Source: Parvularcula sp964556115
GTDB lineage: Bacteria; Pseudomonadota; Alphaproteobacteria; Caulobacterales; Parvularculaceae
Length of the DNA: 64,000 nt
Reading direction: 5' to 3'
NCBI GenBank assembly: GCA_964556115.1
Contig: CAZKVC010000001.1
Location: 310,001 to 374,000, forward strand
The translations under genes and the position numbers were made by a program. The notes beneath the pieces were generated by a model, which saw only the letters and a list, made by a program, of their open reading frames with translations, was not told the DNA's origin and did not search any database. Positions 34,289 through 42,819 of this stretch are shown piece after piece. Position 1 is the stretch's first letter; each line of letters starts with the position of its first letter.

Positions 34289-34512
34289 GGGAATGCATCG
34301 CCGCAGGCGGACGGTAGAGCTTGTTTCGGGAGCTCTTCCTCCCTACCTTCCCACTTCGCTGCCCGGCCCGTCAGGACATCTTTCCCCGGGGCCTTACAGA
34401 CATCGCCGGGAGCTGCCTCTGGCTGGGATCGTGGTCCCTTCTACGCGGCGCCCACCTGAACCTTCGGGTCCAGGGCGAATTATATGTCCGACGGCCGGCG
34501 CGGCACATTCCT
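34289..34512 (+). ncRNA. ssrS: 6S RNA (ssrS), ends approximate
   Basis: The 240-base gap before the 5-FCL gene can form the long closing helix of 6S RNA: GGAATG (34290-34295) pairs with CATTCC (34506-34511), GCCGC with GCGGC and CGGAC with GTCCG. Inside, the segment CGCGGCGCCCACCTGAACC-TTC-GGGTCCAGG resembles the conserved 3-prime arm of 6S RNAs (E. coli has CACCTTGAACCAAGGGTTCAAGG). The synteny zapA - 6S - 5-formyl-THF cyclo-ligase is the standard one. 6S RNA binds housekeeping RNA polymerase and regulates it in stationary phase. The true ends could be tens of bases inside the stated interval. Confidence 0.68.
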
Positions 34513-34526
34513 GAACGGGAGACCCC

Positions 34527-35120
34527 ATGATCCCGCCCCTACCGATTGCGAATTTCAAGCAGGCCTTCCGCGAGAAGGCGAAGCGCCTGCGCGCCGAGGC
34601 CGCAAAGATGCAGCCCGATGCTGCGCGCTTCGCCGCCGGACACCTGATGACCAAGCTGGAACCCAAACCTGGCCTCAAGGTCGCGATCTATCACGCGAAG
34701 GATGACGAGCTGGCCACGGCGCCCCTCGCGCAAGCGCTGGCCGAGGCTGGCGCAGCGGTTCTGTTGCCGCGGGTTGTCAGGAAAAGGGCGCCGCTCGAAT
34801 TCCGGCTCTTCTCGGTCGACGAACCGTTGAGCGAAGGCGCCTATGGCATCATGGAACCCGGCCCGGATGCCGAGGTGATGACGCCGGACATCATCGTCAC
34901 GCCGCTTCTGGCCGTGCGCCCGGACGGCGCGCGCCTTGGCATGGGCGGAGGCTATTACGACCGGACCCTCGCAGCCCTGCGCGAGGAGCAATCGGTTCTC
35001 GCCATCGGCTTCGGCTATGCCAACCAGCAGATGGACCGCTTCCCGGTCGGGCCGGAGGACCAGTTCCTCGACGGCTTCGTTTCGGAAAGAGGCTACACCG
35101 CCTTCGACAGGCGGCGCTGA
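34527..35120 (+). CDS. 5-formyltetrahydrofolate cyclo-ligase family protein
   Basis: The 197-residue protein has the 5-FCL signature: FREKAKRLRAEAA at the start, VAIYHAKDDELATAPL, and the ATP-binding TPLLAVRPDGARLGMGGGYYDRTLA near residue 140. It converts 5-formyl-THF to 5,10-methenyl-THF, salvaging stored folate. It follows the 6S RNA region on the same strand, as in many proteobacteria, and may be partly cotranscribed with it. It converges on the Sel1-like gene with 11 bases between the ends. Confidence 0.92.
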   Translation: MIPPLPIANFKQAFREKAKRLRAEAAKMQPDAARFAAGHLMTKLEPKPGLKVAIYHAKDDELATAPLAQALAEAGAAVLLPRVVRKRAPLEFRLFSVDEPLSEGAYGIMEPGPDAEVMTPDIIVTPLLAVRPDGARLGMGGGYYDRTLAALREEQSVLAIGFGYANQQMDRFPVGPEDQFLDGFVSERGYTAFDRRR

Positions 35121-35131
35121 AGGCGCAAGGC

Positions 35132-35422
35132 TTACGCGGCGCTCGGCATGATCGGGCGGTGCTTGCGCAGCCACTCGCGGGCTTCGCGCTGGGCAGAGGC
35201 CACGTCGCGCGAGCACATCTCGGCGGTGAGCTGCTTGCGGTAGAAGACAGCGTCTTCGTTGCCGTGAAGGGCTGCGAGGTTGAACCATTTGTGGGCCGCG
35301 ACGAGGTCGATGCCGCCGCCTTCGACGCCGGTCGATGCCTCGATCCCCATACGGTACATATCGTCGGCGCTTGGGATGCGCTCGGCGAGCAGGATATCTT
35401 CAAGGCGCGTCTCGATCGACAT
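35132..35422 (-). CDS. small Sel1-like repeat protein
   Basis: The 96-residue protein contains one clear Sel1-like/TPR unit (GIEASTGVEGGGIDLVAAHKWFNLAALHGNEDAV...RKQL) and a capping helix with AREWLRKHRP. There is no signal peptide. Sel1 repeats mediate protein-protein contacts, and orphan members like this one have no assigned role. It is divergent from radA over a 233-base gap with three TTAACC sequences. Confidence 0.72.
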   Translation of the reverse strand: MSIETRLEDILLAERIPSADDMYRMGIEASTGVEGGGIDLVAAHKWFNLAALHGNEDAVFYRKQLTAEMCSRDVASAQREAREWLRKHRPIMPSAA

Positions 35423-35446
35423 GGGTGCCTCCGTCTCTTTGCAGTG

Positions 35447-35557
35447 TTAACCTTGCCCGAGACTGTCCACCCAGAATGAATATCGAATGAATGGCGTATT
35501 TACTTGTGTTTCACCGCTTATTGAGCATGCATTAACCTTGGAAAACGACGATTAACC
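35447..35557. promoter_or_regulatory. cluster of three TTAACC half-sites in the divergent Sel1-radA gap
   Basis: TTAACC occurs at 35448-35453, 35532-35537 and 35552-35557. The first two share TTAACCTTG and the last two share ATTAACC with starts exactly 20 bases apart. TTAAC is one half of the CtrA site, but the partner TTAA at seven bases is missing in each case. I mark the cluster as a candidate regulatory region only. Nothing else in the 233-base gap is recognisable. Confidence 0.3.
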
Positions 35558-35655
35558 ACCAACGAAGACTAGAGCCAAGTATATAGAGCATGATCGACGC
35601 CACAGGCACAAACTTACGGGCTGACCGCTGGGGCGGGGTGGCTTAAGGGGCCCGA

Positions 35656-37008
35656 ATGGCAAGAACACAACAGAGCTTCGTCTGCCAGAGCTGCGGCAGC
35701 GTCTATGGCCGCTGGCAGGGGCGCTGCGACGATTGCGGCAGCTGGAACACCATCGAACCCGAAACCGACCCCCTCGCCGCGCCCACCAAGTCGGGCAGCG
35801 CGAAGAAGGGGAAGGGCCTGCCGCTCGAGACCCTTGAAGGGGTCGGCGCGCCGCCGCCGCGCTTCAGGACCGGTGCGGCCGAGTTCGACCGTGCCTTGGG
35901 CGGTGGGCTGGTGCCGGGCTCAGCGCTCCTCGTAGGCGGCGATCCGGGGGTCGGCAAATCGACCCTCCTTCTTCAGTCCGCCGCCTCCGTCGCAAAGGCG
36001 GGCAAGAAGACCCTTTATATCTCCGGCGAGGAAGCGCTCGACCAGATCCGGCTCAGGGCCTCCCGGCTGGGTGTGGGAAAGGCGCCGGTCAAGCTCGCCA
36101 TCGGCACCGCGCTGAAGGACGTCCTTGCCACTGCCAAAGCAGCAAAGCCTGACGTCCTGATCGTCGATTCGATCCAGACCCTCTGGTCGGACGACATCCC
36201 CTCCGCCCCCGGAACGGTGGCTCAGGTCCGCGCCTGCGCGTCCGAGCTGACGCGATACGCCAAGAATGCGGGCGTGACCGTCATTCTCGTCGGGCACGTC
36301 ACCAAGGAGGGTCAGATCGCCGGCCCCCGGGTGGTCGAGCACCTCGTCGATGTGGTCCTCTACTTCGAGACCGAGCCCGGGCGCAGCTTCCGCCTCATCC
36401 GGGCGGTCAAGAACCGCTACGGCCCCGCCAACGAGATCGGCGTCTTCGAGATGTCGGGCGATGGCCTTCGCGAGGTTCAGAACCCCTCCGCCCTTTTTCT
36501 CGGCGAGGCCGATCAGGATACCCCCGGCAGCGCGGTCTTCGCGGGCACCGAAGGCTCCCGGCCCCTGCTCTGCGAGTTCCAGGCCCTCGTCCTGCCCTCG
36601 CAGCTCGCCCAGCCGCGGCGGGCGGTGGTCGGCTGGGACCAGGGGCGGCTTTCCCAGCTCCTCGCGGTCCTTGCCGCGCGCAGCGGCATCGAGTTCGGGC
36701 GCGACGACGTCTTCCTCAGCGTCGCAGGCGGCCTCAGGATCACCGACCCTGCCGCCGATCTCGCCGCCGCGCTGGCGCTCATCTCGGCCAAGGAAGGCCA
36801 CGCCCTGCCGCCGGGGACCGCATCATTCGGCGAGATCGGGCTTTCCGGACACCTGAGACGCGCGGCACAGGCCCCCTTGCGGATCGGCGAGGCTGAGAAG
36901 CTCGGCTTCGTTCGCGCGGCAGGCCCTGCGGGGATCGAGAGCGACGCCATCAAGACCGTCGCCTTCGGGACGATCAGGGAAGCGGCGGACTGGCTCACGG
37001 GAGCTTGA
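35656..37008 (+). CDS. radA: DNA repair protein RadA
   Basis: The 450-residue protein starts with a C4 zinc finger (Cys10, 13, 24, 27 in CQSCGSVYGRWQGRCDDCGSW). It continues with a RecA-like ATPase: Walker A GGDPGVGKSTLLLQ at about 94-107, Walker B DVLIVDSIQT, and the family motif VKNRYGPANEIGVFEM. A C-terminal Lon-protease-like domain (about 345-450) follows, with the usual SFGEIGLSGHLRR. RadA extends D-loops during recombination and helps process branched intermediates. It is a plus-strand gene followed by cvpA. Confidence 0.96.
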   Translation: MARTQQSFVCQSCGSVYGRWQGRCDDCGSWNTIEPETDPLAAPTKSGSAKKGKGLPLETLEGVGAPPPRFRTGAAEFDRALGGGLVPGSALLVGGDPGVGKSTLLLQSAASVAKAGKKTLYISGEEALDQIRLRASRLGVGKAPVKLAIGTALKDVLATAKAAKPDVLIVDSIQTLWSDDIPSAPGTVAQVRACASELTRYAKNAGVTVILVGHVTKEGQIAGPRVVEHLVDVVLYFETEPGRSFRLIRAVKNRYGPANEIGVFEMSGDGLREVQNPSALFLGEADQDTPGSAVFAGTEGSRPLLCEFQALVLPSQLAQPRRAVVGWDQGRLSQLLAVLAARSGIEFGRDDVFLSVAGGLRITDPAADLAAALALISAKEGHALPPGTASFGEIGLSGHLRRAAQAPLRIGEAEKLGFVRAAGPAGIESDAIKTVAFGTIREAADWLTGA

Positions 37009-37039
37009 ATTTTCGGCCTTTAGGCAGCAGAGACCCCGG

Positions 37040-37546
37040 GTGAGTCACTTCGACCTTATCGTCCTCTCCATGCTCCTGACCTCCGCCGGTATCGGCTGGT
37101 ATCGCGGGGGCTTGCGGGAGCTTGTCGTCCTCGCCGCCATCGGGGCGGGGTTTCTTGCGATTCACCTCTTCGGCCCCTCGGCGAGCCTCCTGGTGGACGG
37201 AACGCTGGCAAGGCTTCTGGTCCTGGCGGGAATATTCCTTGCGACCGACATTCTGGTCGTGACCGCAGGCAGCTATGCCATCCGCCGCTATATGAACGGC
37301 GCGAAAACCAGGAACGACCGGGCGGCAGGGGCGCTTTTCGGGCTCGTCAGGGGCTGGGTCCTTGCAGCTTTCGTGGTTTTCACCATCGAGGTCTATCACG
37401 TGGATACCGCCATGCCGCGCCACGTTTCGCGCAGTTTACTGGCTGCTCCCCTCAGCGCCACGGCCGATGCATTGTTGCAAAAGGCCGATGTCACCCAATC
37501 GCGGACTGTGCAAACCTTGAAGCCTTCCCACGTGTTCACCGCCTAA
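37040..37546 (+). CDS. CvpA family membrane protein
   Basis: The 168-residue protein begins with GTG and has four hydrophobic segments. The pattern FDLIVLSMLLTSAGIGWYRGGLRELVVLAAIGAGFLAIHLFG is typical of CvpA/colicin V production proteins, which are short four-helix membrane proteins. CvpA is classically located in front of purF in proteobacteria, and that order holds here with purF 19 bases downstream. Its biochemical function is not settled; a role in envelope integrity is reported for relatives. Confidence 0.85.
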   Translation: MSHFDLIVLSMLLTSAGIGWYRGGLRELVVLAAIGAGFLAIHLFGPSASLLVDGTLARLLVLAGIFLATDILVVTAGSYAIRRYMNGAKTRNDRAAGALFGLVRGWVLAAFVVFTIEVYHVDTAMPRHVSRSLLAAPLSATADALLQKADVTQSRTVQTLKPSHVFTA

Positions 37547-37564
37547 CCGATCAGGGACCGAAGC

Positions 37565-39067
37565 ATGCGCCACACCTCGTCCTTCCTGCGCCGCGAACGC
37601 CGACGACAGTTCGAGACCCCGCCTCTGCCGCGCGCCCTGAACGAGGAATGCGGCATCTTCGGCGTCTTCGGCAGCCGCGAGCCCGCGGCGCCGATCGTGG
37701 CCTTGGGCCTTCATGCCCTCCAGCACCGTGGCCAGGAAGCGGCCGGCATCACCACCTGCCATGAAGGCCACTTTCACTCGGACAAGCATCTCGGCCTCGT
37801 CGCCGAGCATTTCCATTCCGAAGAAACCCTCGCCAGGCTGCCGGGCCATTCGGGCATCGGGCACACCCGCTATTCCACTGCCGGCGGTTCGGGACTTCGC
37901 AACATCCAGCCGCTCTATGCGGATCTCGACAAGGGCGGCATCGCGATCGCCCATAACGGCAACCTCACCAACGCCCGGACCCTGCGGCAGGAGCTGATCG
38001 CCAAGGGCTCGATCTTTCACACGACGTCCGATTCCGAGCTTTTCGTCCAGCTCACCGCCCTGTCGCGGGGCATCAACTTCACCGACAAGGTGATCGACGC
38101 CGCCCGCGCGGTTGAAGGCGCCTTTGCCCTGACCGTCCTGACCAAGGAGGCGATGATCGGCGTGCGCGACCCGGTTGGCATCCGCCCCCTCGTCCTTGGC
38201 CGCCTCGGCGACGCCCATGTCCTTGCCTCCGAAAGCTGCGCCTTCGATCTCATCGGCGCGGAGTTCATCCGCGACATCGAGCCAGGCGAAGTGGTGATCT
38301 GCGGGCGCGACGGCACGGTCACCTCGCGCCGTCTGTCCGAGCCGAAGACCGCCCGGCCCTGCATTTTCGAACTGATCTATTTTGCCCGCCCGAACTCCTT
38401 CGTGGACGGTGAGAGCGTGTACGACATCCGCAAGCGGCTCGGCCGGACCCTTGCCGAAGAGGCGCCGGTCGAAGCGGACCTCGTCTCGCCCATCCCGGAC
38501 TCAGGTGTCCCTTCGGCCATCGGTTTCGCCCAGGCGCACAACCTTCCCTATGAGATGGCGCTGATCCGGTCGCACTATGCGGGCCGGACCTTCATTCAGC
38601 CCTCCCAGGCCGTGCGCGAGGTGGGCGTGGCCCGCAAGCACTCGGCCAATCCGGGCGTCGTGCGCGGCAAGCGGATCGTTCTCGTTGACGACAGCCTCGT
38701 TCGCGGGACCACCTCGAAGAAGATCATTGCCATGCTGCGCGATGCCGGCGCTAAGGAAGTCCACCTCAGGATCGCCTGCCCGCCGATCACCCACCCCGAT
38801 TTCTACGGTATCGACACCCCCTCGCGCGACGAGCTGATGGCAGCGAGCCATTCGGTGGACGAGATGCAGAAGGAAATCGGCGCGGACAGCCTTGCCTTCC
38901 TGTCGCTCAACGGTCTCTACCAGGCGCTCGGCAAGGGTCCGCGGGACAGCATGAAGCCGGCCTTCACGGATCACTGCTTCACCGGCGATTATCCGACGCC
39001 GCTGACCGACCGCACATCGGTCGAGAACCGGGTCGAGCAGCTCAGTTTCCTGCGCGAAGCGCGATAG
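37565..39067 (+). CDS. purF: amidophosphoribosyltransferase
   Basis: The 500-residue protein has the N-terminal glutamine amidotransferase (CGIFGVFGSREPAAP, HTRYSTAGGS, HNGNLTN) and the C-terminal PRPP-binding VLVDDSLVRGTT. It makes 5-phosphoribosylamine, the first committed step of purine synthesis. The nucleophilic cysteine is residue 29, so 28 N-terminal residues form a propeptide to be removed, as in the Bacillus-type enzyme but longer. It follows cvpA with 19 bases between and ends in a small GC hairpin (GGCGGC/GCCGCC, 39068-39090). Confidence 0.95.
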   Translation: MRHTSSFLRRERRRQFETPPLPRALNEECGIFGVFGSREPAAPIVALGLHALQHRGQEAAGITTCHEGHFHSDKHLGLVAEHFHSEETLARLPGHSGIGHTRYSTAGGSGLRNIQPLYADLDKGGIAIAHNGNLTNARTLRQELIAKGSIFHTTSDSELFVQLTALSRGINFTDKVIDAARAVEGAFALTVLTKEAMIGVRDPVGIRPLVLGRLGDAHVLASESCAFDLIGAEFIRDIEPGEVVICGRDGTVTSRRLSEPKTARPCIFELIYFARPNSFVDGESVYDIRKRLGRTLAEEAPVEADLVSPIPDSGVPSAIGFAQAHNLPYEMALIRSHYAGRTFIQPSQAVREVGVARKHSANPGVVRGKRIVLVDDSLVRGTTSKKIIAMLRDAGAKEVHLRIACPPITHPDFYGIDTPSRDELMAASHSVDEMQKEIGADSLAFLSLNGLYQALGKGPRDSMKPAFTDHCFTGDYPTPLTDRTSVENRVEQLSFLREAR

Positions 39068-39192
39068 GGCGGCAAGGGCCTCTCGCCGCCGCATGAAAGC
39101 TTTGCCAGAATAGCCGCTCGACCTTCGGGCCTGCGCGACCTTTTGTTCTGGATCAGTTGCGGGACGGGGCAAGACGGGGCAGTTGAAGAACC

Positions 39193-41172
39193 ATGCAGGT
39201 CAGTCAATTCGGCACGGTTCTTCTTGGGGTCGCTCTTCTTTGCGCCCTTGTCTCAAGCGCGGCGGGCCTCCGGCCCAAGCCGACCCAGAAAGGTCTCGCC
39301 ATCGCCGGGGCCTCGATGACCGCGAGTTTCGTCACCGTGGGCGCCGCATTTGCGCTTCTGATGAGCGCCTATGCCGCCACCGATCTGAGCCTTCTCAACG
39401 TCTATCTGAATTCCCACTCGCTGAAGCCGCTGGCCTACAAGCTGAGCGGAACCTGGGGCAACCACGAGGGCAGCCTCCTTCTGTGGCTCCTGATCCTCAC
39501 CGGGTTCGGCGCAGCTTTCGCGCTTCTGGGGCGGGGCGAAGGCGCGTTGCGCCAGAGGACACTGGGCGTTCAGGCAGTCCTCGCCACCGCCTTCCTCGCC
39601 TTCACGATCCTGACCAGTTCGCCCTTCGAACCCTACCCAGCCGATTGGCCGACACCGCCCGATGGCCGCGGGCTCAACCCCCTCCTCCAGGACCCCGGCC
39701 TCGCGATCCACCCGCCCACCCTCTATGTCGGCTATGTCGGCCTTTCGCTGGTCTACAGCCTGACCATCGCTGCGCTCCTCCTCGGGCGCTTCGACAAGGA
39801 CTGGGCCTTAGCCGTCAGGCCCTTCCTGCTGGTGGCATGGGCCGCACTGACCCTCGGCATCGGCCTTGGGGGATACTGGGCCTATTACGAGCTTGGCTGG
39901 GGTGGGTTCTGGTTCTGGGATCCGGTGGAGAACGCGTCGCTCATGCCATGGCTCGCCGCCACGGCCCTTCTTCACTGCGTTATGGTGGTCGAACGGCGGG
40001 GGGCGCTCAGGGCCTGGTGCGCGGCCCTGGCCATTCTCGCCTTCGGGATGTCGCTCCTCGGCGCCTTCCTCGTGCGCTCGGGCATCGTCACCTCGGTCCA
40101 CGCCTTCGCCAATGATCCCGAGCGCGGGGTCGTGCTGCTGATGCTGTCGGTCCTTTTCACGGGCGGGGGTTTTGTTCTCTTTGCGCTGCGCGGCAGCAAG
40201 CTCGTCAGTGATGCGAAGTTCGAACCCCTGAGCCGCGAGGGGGCGCTGGTCCTCAACAACCTGCTGCTCTCCATCGTGCTGTTCACGGTCTTCCTCGGCA
40301 CGTTCTGGCCAACCGTTGTGGAGGTTGCGACCGGGACGCGGATCTCTGTCGGGCCGCCTTATTACAACACGATGCTCGCCCCGGTAGCGGTGATCCTGGC
40401 CGCAGCCATGGCCTTCGGTCTTCTTCTGCCGTGGAAGACGGCGGGCCGGGGTGTCTGGAAGAAACCGATTGCGATCATCGGCGGCCTTGCGGTCATCCTC
40501 GGCCTCGTCTTCGCCGCGCCCAGCGAGGGCAAGACCCTTGCCTTCCTCGGCTTCACCGCAGGGCTTCTCGTCATCTTCGGCACTCTCGCGGATCTCCTGC
40601 GTCAGGCCGGGCTACCCAAAGCGCCGATCGGGGAAGCCGCGCGGCGCTTCGCATCCCTGGAAGCAAGGCGCATGGCATCGAGCCTCAGCCATGGCGGGAT
40701 CGGGCTCGTCCTTATCGGGATCACCGCAAGTTCGGTCTTCGCCGACGAAACCCGCGCCATTCTGAGGCCGGGCGAAAGCGCCGATCTTGCCGGCATCACC
40801 CTCACCTATGAAGGCCGCATGCAGCAGGCGGGGCGCAACTATGTCACGGAGATCGACCGCTTCGTCGCCACCGGGCCCCGGGGCGCGCAGAAGCGGCTCT
40901 TCCCTTCGCGCCGCTACTATCCGGCTGCCGACCAGGCGACGACGGAAGTGGCGATCGTCAAATGGGGCATGGGCAATCTCTACCTGGCCTCGGCGCAGAA
41001 CCGTGAGACCGGCGACGCGCGGCTGATCAGGGCGTACCGTCACCCGATGATCCACCTCCTCTGGACCGGCGTTCTTTTCCTGACGGCGGGCGGGCTGCTA
41101 TCGGCCTTCGCGCCGAAATCCCGCCGCTCGCCCAAGGCCGTGCGACCAGGCGAAAGGACCGTGACCGCATGA
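39193..41172 (+). CDS. ccmF: cytochrome c heme lyase subunit CcmF
   Basis: The 659-residue polytopic membrane protein has the tryptophan-rich heme-handling motif GWGGFWFWDPVENASLMPWL at about 236-255, between conserved histidine helices, and the CcmF C-terminal region. With CcmH it attaches heme to apocytochrome c in the periplasm. Its final codons overlap ccmH by four bases (ATGA). Other ccm genes (ccmABCDE, ccmG, ccmI) are not in the window, so the system is split here. Confidence 0.95.
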   Translation: MQVSQFGTVLLGVALLCALVSSAAGLRPKPTQKGLAIAGASMTASFVTVGAAFALLMSAYAATDLSLLNVYLNSHSLKPLAYKLSGTWGNHEGSLLLWLLILTGFGAAFALLGRGEGALRQRTLGVQAVLATAFLAFTILTSSPFEPYPADWPTPPDGRGLNPLLQDPGLAIHPPTLYVGYVGLSLVYSLTIAALLLGRFDKDWALAVRPFLLVAWAALTLGIGLGGYWAYYELGWGGFWFWDPVENASLMPWLAATALLHCVMVVERRGALRAWCAALAILAFGMSLLGAFLVRSGIVTSVHAFANDPERGVVLLMLSVLFTGGGFVLFALRGSKLVSDAKFEPLSREGALVLNNLLLSIVLFTVFLGTFWPTVVEVATGTRISVGPPYYNTMLAPVAVILAAAMAFGLLLPWKTAGRGVWKKPIAIIGGLAVILGLVFAAPSEGKTLAFLGFTAGLLVIFGTLADLLRQAGLPKAPIGEAARRFASLEARRMASSLSHGGIGLVLIGITASSVFADETRAILRPGESADLAGITLTYEGRMQQAGRNYVTEIDRFVATGPRGAQKRLFPSRRYYPAADQATTEVAIVKWGMGNLYLASAQNRETGDARLIRAYRHPMIHLLWTGVLFLTAGGLLSAFAPKSRRSPKAVRPGERTVTA

Positions 41173-41525
41173 TCGCCGCCATCGCTCTTCTCTTCGCTGC
41201 CGCCCTCAACGGGGACCAGCAGGCCCGGGCGGAAGCGCTCTATGACGAGCTGCGCTGCGTGGTCTGCCAGAACCAGTCGATCGCCGAGAGCGATGCGGAG
41301 ATCGCGGAGGTCATGCGCGTGGTGGTGGATGAGCGGATCGCCGCTGGCGACAGCGATGCGGAGGTGCGCCAGTACCTGACCGACCGCTATGGCGAATATG
41401 TCCTCCTGCAGCCCTCCATGTCGGGCAAGAACGCGCTTCTTTACGCCGGCCCCCTCCTCGCCTTGGTGCTGGGCGGCGGTTTGGCCTTCTCCGTCTTCAG
41501 ACGGCCCGCCAAGGCGGAGGGGTGA
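41169..41525 (+). CDS. ccmH: cytochrome c maturation protein CcmH
   Basis: The 118-residue protein has an N-terminal signal or anchor, then the redox motif LRCVVCQNQS with Cys30 and Cys33 and a C-terminal membrane helix. CcmH reduces the disulphide of apocytochrome c before heme ligation by CcmF. The thioredoxin-like CcmG partner that usually sits between is absent here. It starts in the end of ccmF and ends by overlapping the GTG start of the YdcF-like gene (GTGA). Confidence 0.9.
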   Translation: MIAAIALLFAAALNGDQQARAEALYDELRCVVCQNQSIAESDAEIAEVMRVVVDERIAAGDSDAEVRQYLTDRYGEYVLLQPSMSGKNALLYAGPLLALVLGGGLAFSVFRRPAKAEG

Positions 41526-42127
41526 CGGCTTTGTCTTCGTTGACAAAAACGATCGGCGGACTGGCAGCTCTCGGCGTCCTTGTGCTGATGGCGGGCTTTT
41601 TCGTGTTCTGCGCCACGCTCCCCCGCGCGGGTTCTGTCGATCTTGGACGCACTGCCGCCTTCGAGCCGGAAGAGCGGGGCATCGTCGTTCTGACCGGCGA
41701 TGGCGGCGCGAGAATTGAACGTGGCCTCGATCTGAAGGAGCAGGGCCTGGGCGCGAGGGTCTTCATCTCCGGCGTTCATCCGCGCACGACCAAGACGGAC
41801 CTTGAGACCATGGGCTCGCCTGCCACGCTCCAATGCTGCGTGGATCTTGGGCCATGGGCGCGCACGACCAAGGGGAACGCGGTGGAAAGCCGAGACTGGC
41901 TGCGCAACCAGGGCTACAAGGCTGCGATCCTCGTGACCTCCGACTTCCATCTCCCCCGCGCCATGGCCGAGCTGCAGCACGCGGCGCCCGAGCTTGCCCT
42001 TGTCGGGGTCCCCGTCCCGACGACTCTCGCGCCTGAAAAGGGCTGGATGGCGCGTCTTTCCTCGTGGCGGCTTCTGGTCGGTGAGTATGCGAAATATCTC
42101 GTCGTCCGTATCCGCTCGATTTTCTGA
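41522..42127 (+). CDS. YdcF/ElyC-like DUF218 family membrane protein
   Basis: The 201-residue protein starts with a membrane helix (about 10-32) and continues as a DUF218 domain: ERGIVVLTGDGGARIERGLDL, ISGVH, NAVESRDWLRNQGYKAAILVTSDFHLPRAMAEL. DUF218 relatives include ElyC and SanA, envelope proteins that affect peptidoglycan synthesis; the enzymatic role is unproven. It begins with GTG overlapping the ccmH stop and is followed after eight bases by the acyltransferase gene. Confidence 0.8.
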   Translation: MTALSSLTKTIGGLAALGVLVLMAGFFVFCATLPRAGSVDLGRTAAFEPEERGIVVLTGDGGARIERGLDLKEQGLGARVFISGVHPRTTKTDLETMGSPATLQCCVDLGPWARTTKGNAVESRDWLRNQGYKAAILVTSDFHLPRAMAELQHAAPELALVGVPVPTTLAPEKGWMARLSSWRLLVGEYAKYLVVRIRSIF

Positions 42128-42135
42128 CGCCCGTC

Positions 42136-42819
42136 ATGATCAGGTCATTCGTCTTCCTTCTTTTCATGTTCACCCTGTCGATCTTCATCGGCATCTTCAC
42201 TTTCCCCGCGCTTTTCAAGCGCGAGTGGTCAGTGGCGGTCTCGAAGATCTGGGCAGGGACGATCCTAGGGGGTCTCAGGCTCCTCTGCGGCATTGACGAC
42301 CGGATCGTCGGGGCGGAGAACCTGCCGAAAGGCCCGGCCATCGTGGCGGCCAAGCACCAGTCCATGTGGGAGACCCTGCGCCTCATGGTGCTTCTTCCAC
42401 GCCCCAGTTTCGTTCTGAAGGCAGAGCTGTCCCACTGGCCGATTTTCTCCTGGTACTGCCGGGCCAATGGCTTCATCTTCGTTGATCGCAAGGCCGGGGC
42501 GCGGTCCTTGCGCGACATGACCAGCCAGGCCCGCGACAGGATCGCCGAAGGTGCACAAATCGTTATTTTCCCTGAGGGGACCCGATCCGCACCCGGAGAA
42601 AGATTGCCCTACCAGCCTGGAGTGGCGGCGCTTGCCAAGGCCCTCGGTATCGAGACGGTTCCTATCAGCCACGACAGCGGGCGCTTCTGGCTTCAGCCGG
42701 GGATCGTCAAGAAACCGGGCACCATCACCATGACCATCCACCCGCCGATGACCGAAACCCTTCCGCGCAAGGTCTATCTGAAGGCACTGGAAAACGCGAT
42801 CGAAGGAGATCCCGCATGA
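42136..42819 (+). CDS. 1-acyl-sn-glycerol-3-phosphate acyltransferase (PlsC-like)
   Basis: The 227-residue protein has an N-terminal membrane anchor and the PlsC motifs: VAAKHQSMWETL (motif I; the catalytic HX4D appears as HX4E, His about residue 73), GFIFVDRKAGARS and VIFPEGTRSAPGE (motif III). It acylates lysophosphatidic acid to phosphatidic acid at the inner membrane. An Asp-to-Glu change in motif I also occurs in many alphaproteobacterial relatives. It overlaps the DUF2125 gene by four bases (ATGA). Confidence 0.87.
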   Translation: MIRSFVFLLFMFTLSIFIGIFTFPALFKREWSVAVSKIWAGTILGGLRLLCGIDDRIVGAENLPKGPAIVAAKHQSMWETLRLMVLLPRPSFVLKAELSHWPIFSWYCRANGFIFVDRKAGARSLRDMTSQARDRIAEGAQIVIFPEGTRSAPGERLPYQPGVAALAKALGIETVPISHDSGRFWLQPGIVKKPGTITMTIHPPMTETLPRKVYLKALENAIEGDPA

